A stretch of 64,000 nucleotides of DNA. Origin: Hymenobacter fodinae. Its GTDB lineage: Bacteria; Bacteroidota; Bacteroidia; Cytophagales; Hymenobacteraceae. The position numbers and the translations under genes were made by a program. The stretch covers positions 434,001-498,000 of the forward strand of contig NZ_SRLA01000001.1 of NCBI RefSeq assembly GCF_004745825.1, given 5' to 3'. The notes beneath the pieces are model-generated. The model had not been told where the DNA came from. It did not search any database and saw nothing but the letters and a program-made list of their open reading frames with translations. This document shows, in pieces, positions 9,276-17,311 of this stretch (its first letter is position 1; each line of letters begins with the position of its first letter).

Positions 9276-10517
9276 ATGCTTGATCAGCCCCAAACCATCC
9301 AACAGCCCACCCGCCCCCAAGACTGGGAAGCTGTACGCGCCCAGTTCAATCTTTCACCCGATTACCTGCACCTGGGAGCTTCGCAGTTCATTGCTTCCAA
9401 TCCTAGGCCAGTGCGCGAAGCCATTGCCAACTACCGCCGCATCCTCGACGAGAACCCCGTATTCAATACACTGGATATGGAAAACGACGAGATGCAGAAG
9501 GTGCGCCAAGCGGCGGCCCGCTACCTCCACCTCGACAACCCCGACAACATTGCCCTCACCGACAGCACTACTATGGGCCTGGGCATGCTGTACACCGGCC
9601 TGAACCTGCAGCCCGGCCAGGAGATTCTGACCACCGAGCACGACCATTACTCCCAGCACGAATCAATCCGGCAGGCCACGGCGCGCACCGGCGCCACCTA
9701 CCGTAAAGTGCGCATGTATGAGCGCCTCAACCACGTAACGCAGGAGGAAATGGTAGATTCCATCGTGCGGGCGGTGCACCCCGAGACGCGGGTGGTGGGC
9801 ATTACGTGGGTGCATTCCAGCACTGGCCTGAAAACACCCGTAGGCCTCATCGGGCAAGCCCTATCCGACCTCAACCGCCACCGCGACGAAGCCGACCAAG
9901 TGCTACTTCTGGTAGACGGTGTGCACGGCTTCGGGATTGAGCGCGAGACCTTCCCGGACCTGCAGTGCGACTTCTTTGTCACCAGCGGCCACAAGTGGCT
10001 GTACGGTCCGCGCGGGACTGGCCTAGTGGCCGCCACGCAGACGGCCTGGCAAACGGTGTCGCCCATCATCCCCAGCTACACCGAGGCAATGGACGTAATC
10101 ATCGAGGAGAACGAGCGGCCTGACCACATGGACGGTAAGCAGATGACTCCCGGCGGCTTTCACTCCTTGGAGAACCGCTGGGCTTTCACGGCGGCCTTTG
10201 AGTTTATGGAGCAGCTGGGTCGTGAGCAGGTTTGTGCGCGAGTGCATCAACTCAACCGCCAGTGTAAAGAAGGTCTGGCCACTATGCCGCACGTCACGTT
10301 GCACACGCCTCTGTCAGATGAGCTATCCTCTGGTATTACCTCCTTCGAAGTGCGCGGCTACAACACCGATGAGGTTATCGAGCGGCTCAAAGAACAGACG
10401 ATTGTGGCCACGAAGGCTCCCTACACGCATTACAACTACGCCCGCTTCACGCCCGGCATCATCAATACTGAAGAGGAAATAGACCGCGCTCTAGAGGCCG
10501 TGCGCAACATGCGCTAG
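9276..10517 (+). CDS. Class V aminotransferase-fold PLP enzyme
   Basis: A 413-residue cytoplasmic fold-type I PLP enzyme of the class V/cysteine desulfurase superfamily. The Schiff-base lysine is Lys240 in TSGHKWLYGPRG; the upstream DGVHGFGIE segment holds the Asp that contacts the PLP ring nitrogen. The GITWVHSSTG segment is another superfamily landmark. I chose the ATG at 9276 over the in-frame TTG at 9267. The reaction cannot be fixed from the sequence: isopenicillin N epimerase-like, desulfurase-like and kynureninase-like enzymes share this fold, and no catalytic Cys loop of classic desulfurases was seen. The TAG stop lies in a CTAGGCC motif. Confidence 0.85.
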   Translation: MLDQPQTIQQPTRPQDWEAVRAQFNLSPDYLHLGASQFIASNPRPVREAIANYRRILDENPVFNTLDMENDEMQKVRQAAARYLHLDNPDNIALTDSTTMGLGMLYTGLNLQPGQEILTTEHDHYSQHESIRQATARTGATYRKVRMYERLNHVTQEEMVDSIVRAVHPETRVVGITWVHSSTGLKTPVGLIGQALSDLNRHRDEADQVLLLVDGVHGFGIERETFPDLQCDFFVTSGHKWLYGPRGTGLVAATQTAWQTVSPIIPSYTEAMDVIIEENERPDHMDGKQMTPGGFHSLENRWAFTAAFEFMEQLGREQVCARVHQLNRQCKEGLATMPHVTLHTPLSDELSSGITSFEVRGYNTDEVIERLKEQTIVATKAPYTHYNYARFTPGIINTEEEIDRALEAVRNMR

Positions 10518-10553
10518 GCCTGTCATTGTCTTCAGCGCACCCTATTGTAAAAA

Positions 10554-10659
10554 AGCACGTCATCCTGAGTGCGCGAAGCATCTTCTCGCGTTTGAACGAC
10601 TGGCCTAGAAGCCCGTTGTAGCGTGAGAGATCCTTCGGCAGCACTCAGGATGACGTGCT
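10554..10659. repeat. REP-like inverted repeat between PLP enzyme and argF'
   Basis: 19-bp perfect outer arms (10554-10572 and 10641-10659) with the CATCCTGAGTGCGCGAAGCA form of the repeat and an imperfect inner stem. It lies between two convergent genes, where it could act as a bidirectional terminator. A GGCCTAG motif is inside the loop. Confidence 0.75.
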
Positions 10660-10673
10660 GTTTGTATGAAGTC

Positions 10674-11618
10674 TTACTTGAGCAGCTCGTGCAGCACGGT
10701 TTGCATCGAGAATACTCGGTTACCAGCCTCCTGTATTACCAGGGAGTTCGGTGAATCTAGAATAGCATCCGATACTTCCACATTGCGGCGCACGGGCAGG
10801 CAGTGCAGGAACTTGGCGTCGTTGGTGCCGGCCATGTGCTCGGGCGTGAGCATCCAGCTAGGGTCGTTGCTGATAACCTGGCCGTAGTCCTGGTAGCTGC
10901 TCCAGTTCTTGGCCTGCACGAAGTCGGCACCTTCCAGGGCCTTCTTCTGGTCGTACTCAATGCGGGCGCCTTTCGTGAACTTGGGGTCCAGCTCGTAGCC
11001 CTCGGGGTGCGTAATGACAAAGTCTACCCAGTCTACTTCCGAGAACCAGTCACAGAATGAGTTGGGGACGCACTGGGGTAGGGCGCGCACGTGCGGGGCC
11101 CAGGTCAGCACCACTTTCACGCGGTCCTTTTTCTTCGTCTCGGCCACCGTAATCAGGTCGGCAAACGACTGGAGTGGGTGCAAGGTGGCGCTTTCCAAGC
11201 TGATAACCGGTACGGTGGCGTACTTCAATATCTTGTTGAAGACTTCCTCGCTGTAGTCGGCCTCGCGGTCCTTAAGTGTGGGGAAGGTGCGCACACCTAG
11301 CACGTCGCAGTACTGGCTCATCACGGCAATGGCCTCCTTAATGTGCTCCTGGGTGCCGCCGTTCATCACCGCGCCATCGGCCATTTCCAAGGTCCACGAG
11401 TCGGCACCGGCGTTGAGTACCCACGCTTGCGCGCCCAGGTTGTAGGCCGCCTTCACCGAGCTAAGCCGGGTGCGCAGGCTAGGGTTGAAGAAGATCAGCC
11501 CAACGGTTTTGTTCTTGCCGATGTGCTGGTACCCGTACGGATTCGCCTTAATTTCCAAGGCTTGCTGCAACAGGGCTTTATAGTCGCCCGCATCGGCGAA
11601 GGAAGTGAAGTTTTTCAT
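10674..11618 (-). CDS. argF': N-acetyl- or N-succinylornithine carbamoyltransferase
   Basis: Transfers the carbamoyl group to N-acylated ornithine in the acetylated/succinylated arginine route used by Bacteroidetes and Xanthomonas. Visible motifs are the carbamoyl-phosphate loop SLRTR (47-51), the HPLQSFAD segment and HCLPVRR near the C-terminus; 314 residues is normal. The residue that separates acetyl- from succinyl-specific enzymes (Glu in Xanthomonas, Pro90 in Bacteroides, as I recall) is Gln90 here, in GGTQEHIKEA. It is the last gene of the minus-strand arg/car series, after carB and two AT-rich small genes. Acyl specificity is open. Confidence 0.92.
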   Translation of the reverse strand: MKNFTSFADAGDYKALLQQALEIKANPYGYQHIGKNKTVGLIFFNPSLRTRLSSVKAAYNLGAQAWVLNAGADSWTLEMADGAVMNGGTQEHIKEAIAVMSQYCDVLGVRTFPTLKDREADYSEEVFNKILKYATVPVISLESATLHPLQSFADLITVAETKKKDRVKVVLTWAPHVRALPQCVPNSFCDWFSEVDWVDFVITHPEGYELDPKFTKGARIEYDQKKALEGADFVQAKNWSSYQDYGQVISNDPSWMLTPEHMAGTNDAKFLHCLPVRRNVEVSDAILDSPNSLVIQEAGNRVFSMQTVLHELLK

Positions 11619-11649
11619 ATGGTATTGAGTGGCCTAGGCCTAAATAAAA

Positions 11650-11688
11650 GTCATGCTGAGCTTGTCGAAGCATCTCTACCGCTTCGTT
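11650..11688. repeat. Half REP-like element between argF' and the zinc-ribbon gene
   Basis: One arm of the repeat family (GTCATGCTGAGCTTGTCGAA onward), closely matching the arms of the palindrome at 12685-12787. It ends about 10 bp from the stop codon of the zinc-ribbon gene. Confidence 0.7.
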
Positions 11689-11698
11689 AAGTGAAGAA

Positions 11699-12343
11699 TT
11701 AATCTTGACCCTTTTTGATTATCTCAACCTTAATGGGATATTTTCTTCTGAATTCGTGATAATGAATTGCTTGCTTTTTTATTGCGTCCTTAGACACACT
11801 AGGCCGCCAAGATTCATCTAGTGTGTAGCCATCTTCGGATATGGTAGGTTGCTCAAACGTTATGGCTGCTTTTTCGTCATCAGGAACAAAATAATAGAGT
11901 TGATCCAGCCGAATTAATGAGTCCATAGAAGAAAAACCTGATTCGCGCATTTCCTCTTCGGTTAGCTCTTCACCGCAATTGTCACATGCTTCTTCCTGCG
12001 AGTTAAAAGCTATGTAGCCACAAACTGGACAAGTCGAGTAAATGGTACCATCTTTTGCCATGGCTTTGGCAGGCGTATATAGAAGAGTGGTTGGCAATGC
12101 TGATATGACTATCACACATGCTAATACAGCTGCACGAACGGCGAAGGATCGTTTATTAGTGAAGTAGTACCCAGCAAAGCCTACTGAACCGATAACAAGG
12201 CCAGCTAATCCACTGTAGAGAATCTTCATTCCTTTATCAGTGGTGTATTCATTGCCAAACTGTATAGCAATGACCAGAGGTATCACTAGAAAAGCGCTAA
12301 TCCAGTATATCTCAACATTAGATTTTGATTGGTCTGACTTCAA
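11699..12343 (-). CDS. Membrane protein with C-terminal zinc ribbon, unknown function
   Basis: A 214-residue protein with three hydrophobic segments (about 13-29, 41-62 and 68-90), followed by a zinc-ribbon-like CPVC (105-108) and CDNC (120-123) pair and an acidic/basic soluble tail. The start is TTG at 12341-12343; no ATG gives all three helices. The gene is clearly richer in A+T than argF' and carB and is flanked by REP-like repeats, so it may have been inserted recently. Function is not recognised; the zinc ribbon suggests a structural or binding role. Confidence 0.6.
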   Translation of the reverse strand: MKSDQSKSNVEIYWISAFLVIPLVIAIQFGNEYTTDKGMKILYSGLAGLVIGSVGFAGYYFTNKRSFAVRAAVLACVIVISALPTTLLYTPAKAMAKDGTIYSTCPVCGYIAFNSQEEACDNCGEELTEEEMRESGFSSMDSLIRLDQLYYFVPDDEKAAITFEQPTISEDGYTLDESWRPSVSKDAIKKQAIHYHEFRRKYPIKVEIIKKGQD

Positions 12344-12376
12344 CTTTATCAGAAGCTTGAAGTGTATGCTTTATGG

Positions 12377-12667
12377 CTATCCTAACCACGTCTCAAGATC
12401 AATAACCTGCCATTCTGGATTAAACGCCGCAATCAGCGTATCCTTCTTCAGGCGTGTCCAGCCTTTCAACTGCTTTTCTCGCGCAATAGCCTGCGTGGCA
12501 TCCGGGAAAAGTTCGAAGTACACCAGCAAATCCGCCTGATACCTTCCAGTGAACTTGCCTGCATCGCCCCGGCTACTACCGTGCTCATAAAGACGCCGTG
12601 TGATGTCGTTGGTGGTGCCGATGTATAGGACTGTTTTAGTAGGATTGGTTAGAATATAGACGTACAT
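12377..12667 (-). CDS. GIY-YIG domain single-domain nuclease
   Basis: A 96-residue stand-alone GIY-YIG domain of the UvrC/YhbQ-like group. The N-terminal YVYILTN and VLYIGTTNDITRRLYEH segments give the two short motif strands and the conserved Arg/Tyr/His, and Glu residues follow further on (YFELFPDATQAIAREKQLKGW is the usual family tail). Such proteins are common in Bacteroidetes, often in several copies, and their biological role is unclear. The gene lies between carB and the zinc-ribbon gene, next to a large palindrome. Confidence 0.85.
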   Translation of the reverse strand: MYVYILTNPTKTVLYIGTTNDITRRLYEHGSSRGDAGKFTGRYQADLLVYFELFPDATQAIAREKQLKGWTRLKKDTLIAAFNPEWQVIDLETWLG

Positions 12668-12684
12668 ACAGGTACGAAGAAAAC

Positions 12685-12787
12685 TAGACCGTCATGCTGA
12701 GCGGAGTCGAAGCATCTCTACCGCTTCGTCAGAGCCGTTCAAACGAAGCGGTAGAGATGCTTCGACTCCGCTCAGCATGACGGTCTA
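12685..12787. repeat. Perfect 45-bp-arm REP-like palindrome
   Basis: Arms at 12685-12729 and 12743-12787 are exact inverted copies with a 13-base loop. The core TCATGCTGAGCGGAGTCGAA is the longest and cleanest member of the repeat family in the window. It sits between carB and the GIY-YIG gene, where it would form a very stable hairpin in the carB transcript. Confidence 0.95.
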
Positions 12788-12806
12788 TAATTTACATATT
12801 CAACTA

Positions 12807-15800
12807 CTACCCTGCCTTATACTCGTTCCAGCTCTTGATCTTCAGGTCCTTCATTTCAAGCTTGCAGAAGGCTTGGATGAAGGCTTTGGCTAAGCGGGCG
12901 TTGGTGAGCAGTGGGATGCCGAAGTCGATGGCGGTACGGCGGATTTTGTAGTCGTTGTCTAGCTCACCCTTCGAGAGGTTCTTCGGGATGTTGATGACCA
13001 GGTCGATCTTCTTCTCCTTGAGGTAGGTCAGCACGTTGGGTTCCTCGTGGTCGTCGGGCCAGAAGAGGAGGCTGCTGGGGATGCTGTTTTCGGCGAAGAA
13101 GCGGTGCGTGCCCTGGGTAGCGTAAATCTGGTAGCCTTTCTTCACCAGCAGTTCCACGGCCGAGAGCAGGGCCACTTTCGACTTGATGGGGCCGCCGGAA
13201 ATTAGCACCGACTTCTGCGGAATCTTGTAGCCCACACTCAGCATCGACTTCAGCAGGGCTTCCTCAGCGGTATCGCCCAGGCAGCCTACCTCGCCGGTGC
13301 TCACCATGTCTACGCGCAGCACGGGGTCGGCGCCGGGTAGGCGGGTGAACGAGAACTGCGGGGCCTTCACGCCCACGAAGGGCAGGTCATACACCCGCTC
13401 GCTTTCGTCGCGCTCCACTTTCTTGCCCAGTAGCACCTGCGTTGCCTTTTTGATGAGGTTGTTGCCCGATACTTTCGACACGAAGGGGTAGCTGCGCGAG
13501 GCGCGGATGTTACACTCAATTACCCGGATTTCGCCGTTCTTGTCCAAGAACTGGATGTTGAACGGTCCGCTGATTTCATAGCGCTTGGCAATCTTCTCGG
13601 CAATGATTTTCAGCTTCCGAATGGTGCGCACATACACCTTCTGGGGCGGGTAGTACATGGTGGCGTCGCCGGAGTGCACGCCGGCAAACTCCACGTGCTC
13701 AGAAATGGCATAGCTCACGATTTCGCCCTTGTCGGCTACCGCGTCCAGCTCAATTTCCTTGGCATCCTGCATAAACTCCGATACCACCACCGGGTACTCG
13801 GCGCTTACTTCCACGGCAGCTTTCAGGAAGGCCTCCATTTCGAAGGCGTTGGACACCACGTTCATCGAAGCCCCCGACAGCACGTAGCTCGGGCGGATCA
13901 GTACGGGGTAACCTACCTCACCCACAAACTCAAACATGGCTTCCAGCGAGGTTAGCTCCTTCCAGCGGGGCTGGGCAATACCCAGCTCGTCCATAATGCT
14001 GGAGAATTTGTGGCGGTTCTCAGCCTCGTCGATGCGGGCCGGAGCGGTGCCCAAAATGGGGGCATTGGCGTCGGCTAGACGGGTAGCGAGGTTGTTCGGA
14101 ATCTGGCCGCCAGTAGAGAGAATAACACCCTCTGGCTGCTCGAATTCCAGAATGTCCATCACCCGCTCAAAGCTCAGCTCCTCGAAGTACAACCGGTCCG
14201 ACACGTCGTAGTCGGTGGAAACGGTTTCGGGGTTATAGTTGATGATGATGGTTTTGTAGCCCTCTTCGGCGGCCGTCTGCACGGCATTCACGCCGCACCA
14301 GTCGAACTCCACGGAGCTACCGATGCGGTACACGCCCGAGCCCAGCACCATAATAGACTTGTCAGTTTCCGGCTGCAGGTCGTTTTCGGTGCCGTGGTAG
14401 GTGCTGTAGAGGTAGTTGGTTTTGGCCGGGAATTCCGCCGCCAGCGTGTCAATCTGCTTGATAACGGGTAGCACACCAAGAGCCTTGCGGCGGGCCCGCA
14501 CCAGCAGCTCGTCGGCTTTCACGTCACCCTGGCCCAGCAGCTTCACCGCAATTTGCTGGTCCGAGAAGCCGGCTTTTTTTACCTCGCGCAGTAGGCCAGT
14601 ATCGAGAGCATCCACGCCGCTGCCGCGCTTAGCAGCTAGCTGGTTGCTCAGCTCAAAAATGGTGTACAGGCGCTGCAGGAACCAGTGGTCAATCTTGGTC
14701 AGGTCGTGCACCTGTTCCAGGGTATAGCCGGCCTCAAACGCCAGGTTGATGGCGAAGATGCGCTCCTCGTTCGGCTCGCTCAGCAGCTTGTCGATGGTCG
14801 CGTTATCCACCTGCTCGGGCTTGTTGGCCACAAAGCCGCGCTTGCCGGTGTCCAGCATGCGTAGGCCCTTCTGAATGGCTTCCTCGAAGGATTTGCCGAT
14901 GGCCATTACCTCGCCCACGCTCTTCATGGCCGAGCCAATCTGCCGGTTCACACCCTCAAATTTACCTAGGTCCCAGCGCGGCAGCTTTACTACTACGTAG
15001 TCCAGGGCCGGCTCGAAGAAGGCCGAAGTAGTCTGCGTTACGCTGTTTTTCAGCTCCGACAGGGAGTAGCCCAGGCTCAGTTTGGCCGCCACAAAGGCCA
15101 GCGGATAGCCCGTAGCCTTAGAAGCCAGCGCCGAGGAGCGCGACAAACGCGCATTCACCTCAATTACGCGGTAATCTTCCGACACGGGGTCGAGGGCGTA
15201 CTGAATGTTACACTCGCCTACAATGCCGAGGTGGCGGATGGTTTTGATGCCGATGCTGCGCAGCTTGTGGTACTCGCGGTTGCTCAAGGTCTGCGACGGA
15301 GCTACCACAATGCTCTCCCCAGTGTGGATGCCGATGGGGTCGAAGTTCTCCATGTTGCAGACCGTGATGCAGTTGTCGTACTGGTCGCGCACCACTTCGT
15401 ACTCCACTTCCTTCCAGCCCTTCAACGACTCTTCCACCAGAATCTGGTCAGAAGTCGTGAAGGATTTCTGGACTAGGGCCCGCAGTTCGTCCATGTTATT
15501 AGCGAAACCGCTACCTAGGCCACCCAGCGCAAACGCCGCCCGCACGATGATGGGGAAACCGATTTTCTCGGCCGCGGCCACCGCATCTTCCATGGTGGTC
15601 ACGGCCACGCTGCGGGCCGAAAGCACCCCAATCTGGTCGAGTTTCTCCTTGAAAATGTCGCGGTCCTCGGTGTCGATGATGCTTTGCACGGGCGTGCCCA
15701 GCACCTTCACGTTGTACTTCTCAAACACCCCGGCGCGGAACAGGGCCACGGCGCAGTTCAGGGCCGTTTGGCCACCGAAGGCTACCAGAATACCATCGGG

Positions 15801-16037
15801 CTGCTCCTTCTTGATGACTTCCTCCACGAAGTAGGGCGTCACGGGCAGGAAGTACACGTCGTCGGCAATGTTGTCCGACGTCTGTACGGTAGCGATGTTG
15901 GGGTTGATGAGGATGGTGCGGATGCCTTCCTCTTTCAGCGCCTTGAGGGCCTGGGAGCCGGAGTAATCGAACTCACCGGCCTCGCCAATTTTCAGCGCGC
16001 CGGAACCGAGGATGAGAACTTTCTGTGGTTTTTCCAT
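12807..16037 (-). CDS. carB: Carbamoyl-phosphate synthase large subunit
   Basis: Makes carbamoyl phosphate from bicarbonate, ammonia supplied by CarA and two ATP, for arginine and pyrimidines. At 1076 residues it has the usual duplicated architecture: first carboxyphosphate ATP-grasp half from KVLILGSGALKIGEAGEFDY, a helical oligomerisation region at about 400-550, the second carbamate ATP-grasp half starting near SIMVLGSGVYRIGSSVEFDW, and a C-terminal MGS-like allosteric domain (from about residue 940). The EVNARLSRSSALASKATGYP metal/ATP segment and its second-half counterpart ECNIRASRSYPFVSK are intact. It is separated from carA by three small genes. Confidence 0.97.
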   Translation of the reverse strand: MEKPQKVLILGSGALKIGEAGEFDYSGSQALKALKEEGIRTILINPNIATVQTSDNIADDVYFLPVTPYFVEEVIKKEQPDGILVAFGGQTALNCAVALFRAGVFEKYNVKVLGTPVQSIIDTEDRDIFKEKLDQIGVLSARSVAVTTMEDAVAAAEKIGFPIIVRAAFALGGLGSGFANNMDELRALVQKSFTTSDQILVEESLKGWKEVEYEVVRDQYDNCITVCNMENFDPIGIHTGESIVVAPSQTLSNREYHKLRSIGIKTIRHLGIVGECNIQYALDPVSEDYRVIEVNARLSRSSALASKATGYPLAFVAAKLSLGYSLSELKNSVTQTTSAFFEPALDYVVVKLPRWDLGKFEGVNRQIGSAMKSVGEVMAIGKSFEEAIQKGLRMLDTGKRGFVANKPEQVDNATIDKLLSEPNEERIFAINLAFEAGYTLEQVHDLTKIDHWFLQRLYTIFELSNQLAAKRGSGVDALDTGLLREVKKAGFSDQQIAVKLLGQGDVKADELLVRARRKALGVLPVIKQIDTLAAEFPAKTNYLYSTYHGTENDLQPETDKSIMVLGSGVYRIGSSVEFDWCGVNAVQTAAEEGYKTIIINYNPETVSTDYDVSDRLYFEELSFERVMDILEFEQPEGVILSTGGQIPNNLATRLADANAPILGTAPARIDEAENRHKFSSIMDELGIAQPRWKELTSLEAMFEFVGEVGYPVLIRPSYVLSGASMNVVSNAFEMEAFLKAAVEVSAEYPVVVSEFMQDAKEIELDAVADKGEIVSYAISEHVEFAGVHSGDATMYYPPQKVYVRTIRKLKIIAEKIAKRYEISGPFNIQFLDKNGEIRVIECNIRASRSYPFVSKVSGNNLIKKATQVLLGKKVERDESERVYDLPFVGVKAPQFSFTRLPGADPVLRVDMVSTGEVGCLGDTAEEALLKSMLSVGYKIPQKSVLISGGPIKSKVALLSAVELLVKKGYQIYATQGTHRFFAENSIPSSLLFWPDDHEEPNVLTYLKEKKIDLVINIPKNLSKGELDNDYKIRRTAIDFGIPLLTNARLAKAFIQAFCKLEMKDLKIKSWNEYKAG

Positions 16038-16134
16038 TCTAGGGGGTAGAGTAACAGGCCGCTAGGGCGGTCATGTTAAAAGGCAGTCGTGCTAGGCCGG
16101 CTACAGCCGGTGGTTTATGTGGGTAGAGTCGGTG

Positions 16135-16503
16135 TTAATTAGAAAATAGGGTGTCGCTTTTCACGATTTCCCAGTTGCCGGATGCCCGTTTAGTCATCCA
16201 GAGTTTGATGGTGGCATTGCTCCGCTCGCCGTCCAGTAAAAAGCGAAAGACGAGCGAGTCTTTTTTAGCACTCAGGTTCTCCACCTTGAAGTTCTTAGAG
16301 GTTATCCGTCCTGTTCGGCTGGTTATTCTGGGGGAAACTCTAGCCGAACTCATTGCCTGGGCAATCAGATCGGCCGGCTCCCCCAGCACTGCTTTCATAA
16401 GCGTCCGCTGGCCTAGGTTCCTGACGAAGTAAAACCCCGCGAAAGCCAGCGCCCCCAGCAATACATATCCCCAGTTCGGAAACCCTTTACTCTTTGATGG
16501 CAT
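16135..16503 (-). CDS. Small membrane-anchored protein, tandem paralogue 1
   Basis: A 122-residue protein with one N-terminal membrane segment (about 11-26) and a soluble domain that ends in a beta-rich part (NATIKLWMTKRASGNWEIVK). It is clearly homologous to the next gene: both share the order NW-YV-LG..AF..FY, VSPRI.SRTG.I.S..F, and W..VKSDT.FS at the end. The C-terminal half resembles Coa1-like domains, but that is only an impression. The two genes are separated by 14 bp and sit between carA and carB with no evident link to pyrimidine synthesis. Confidence 0.7.
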   Translation of the reverse strand: MPSKSKGFPNWGYVLLGALAFAGFYFVRNLGQRTLMKAVLGEPADLIAQAMSSARVSPRITSRTGRITSKNFKVENLSAKKDSLVFRFLLDGERSNATIKLWMTKRASGNWEIVKSDTLFSN

Positions 16504-16517
16504 GAGGACTGGGTATT

Positions 16518-16892
16518 TTATTCGGAGAAAGTGGTGTCGCTCTTAACCATCTGCCATTTGCCATCAGGCTGTTTCATGACTTTGGTCCTGATAGTGGCGG
16601 TAGCTTTCTCGCCCTTCAGCACGAGCCGGAAGGAGAGAGAATCCTGCTTCGGTCCAGGCTTCCCGGCGTCAAACTTCCTCGAAACAATCTTGCCGGTACG
16701 GCTCAGAATGCGAGGTGAGACATTGCCCTTGTCCAGCATCGAAAGAAAGATATCCTGCTTGCCCACGGCAAGTTTGACGACGTCTTTCATCTTGACGCTC
16801 TTAATGAGGTAGAACACCGCAAACGCTACAACTCCCAGCGTTACATACACCCAGTTCCGCGTGCTTCCGCTCTTTTCTTGCATAGTGCTCAT
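16518..16892 (-). CDS. Small membrane-anchored protein, tandem paralogue 2
   Basis: A 124-residue paralogue of the following gene, with a single N-terminal membrane helix (about 14-30) and a periplasmic or cytosolic domain holding the VSPRILSRTGKIVSRKF block and a terminal KWQMVKSDTTFSE. Conservation of both blocks in both copies indicates an old duplication kept under selection. Two Met codons are close together at the start; the longer form begins at 16892. Function is unknown. Confidence 0.7.
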   Translation of the reverse strand: MSTMQEKSGSTRNWVYVTLGVVAFAVFYLIKSVKMKDVVKLAVGKQDIFLSMLDKGNVSPRILSRTGKIVSRKFDAGKPGPKQDSLSFRLVLKGEKATATIRTKVMKQPDGKWQMVKSDTTFSE

Positions 16893-16924
16893 GCATTAAA
16901 AATGACTGGGCTGAAGATAAGAAA

Positions 16925-16961
16925 CGTCATGCTGAGCTTGCCGGAGCATCTTTATTGCTTC
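16925..16961. repeat. Half REP-like element overlapping the end of a small gene
   Basis: CGTCATGCTGAGCTTGCCGG followed by AGCATCT, one arm of the repeat family. It runs into the last codons and stop (16952-16954) of the 90-residue gene, so the repeat encodes that protein's C-terminus. Confidence 0.65.
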
Positions 16962-17224
16962 TCTATTGTCAAGGTTATTCCGTCGGACAACTGAAATAAA
17001 TGATGGCCGCAATGCTCGGTAAAAACAGCTACCTCTTTGTATTCAGGAGCCTCGATAACGAAGGCATAGTAGAATTCAATTTTGGAGTCGTCTTCAAACA
17101 AGATGCGTACTACATTATCAGCTGGAAAGTCAGGAGCACTTAGTGTCTCATAATTACCTCCTATTGCAGTCAAATAATCTCTCAGTTTAGTTTTCCAACG
17201 TTCTGGCAGATCTGCTTGACGCAT
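16952..17224 (-). CDS. Small conserved-looking protein, unknown function
   Basis: A 90-residue acidic cytosolic protein: an N-terminal helix (about 6-20), then beta-strands with the segment IEFYYAFVIEAP and VAVFTEHCGHHLFQL near the C-terminus. The His/Cys cluster EHCGHH could bind metal, but nothing confirms it. It looks like a genuine globular domain rather than a shadow, because the antisense frames of this stretch are poor. The last three residues are encoded by a REP-like repeat. It is AT-richer than carA. Function is not recognised. Confidence 0.65.
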   Translation of the reverse strand: MRQADLPERWKTKLRDYLTAIGGNYETLSAPDFPADNVVRILFEDDSKIEFYYAFVIEAPEYKEVAVFTEHCGHHLFQLSDGITLTIEKQ

Positions 17225-17311
17225 CAGGGCTTGTACGTAATTATATATGGACGAATTGGCAGAGAGGCTTCGGCAAGCTCACCATCATAGGAAGTGGCAT
17301 TCTAGGCCAGT

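Noticed and set aside
12685..12787. Perfect palindrome considered as an insertion-sequence end or CRISPR-like unit
   Set aside because: No transposase or spacer array; it fits the dispersed REP-like family instead.
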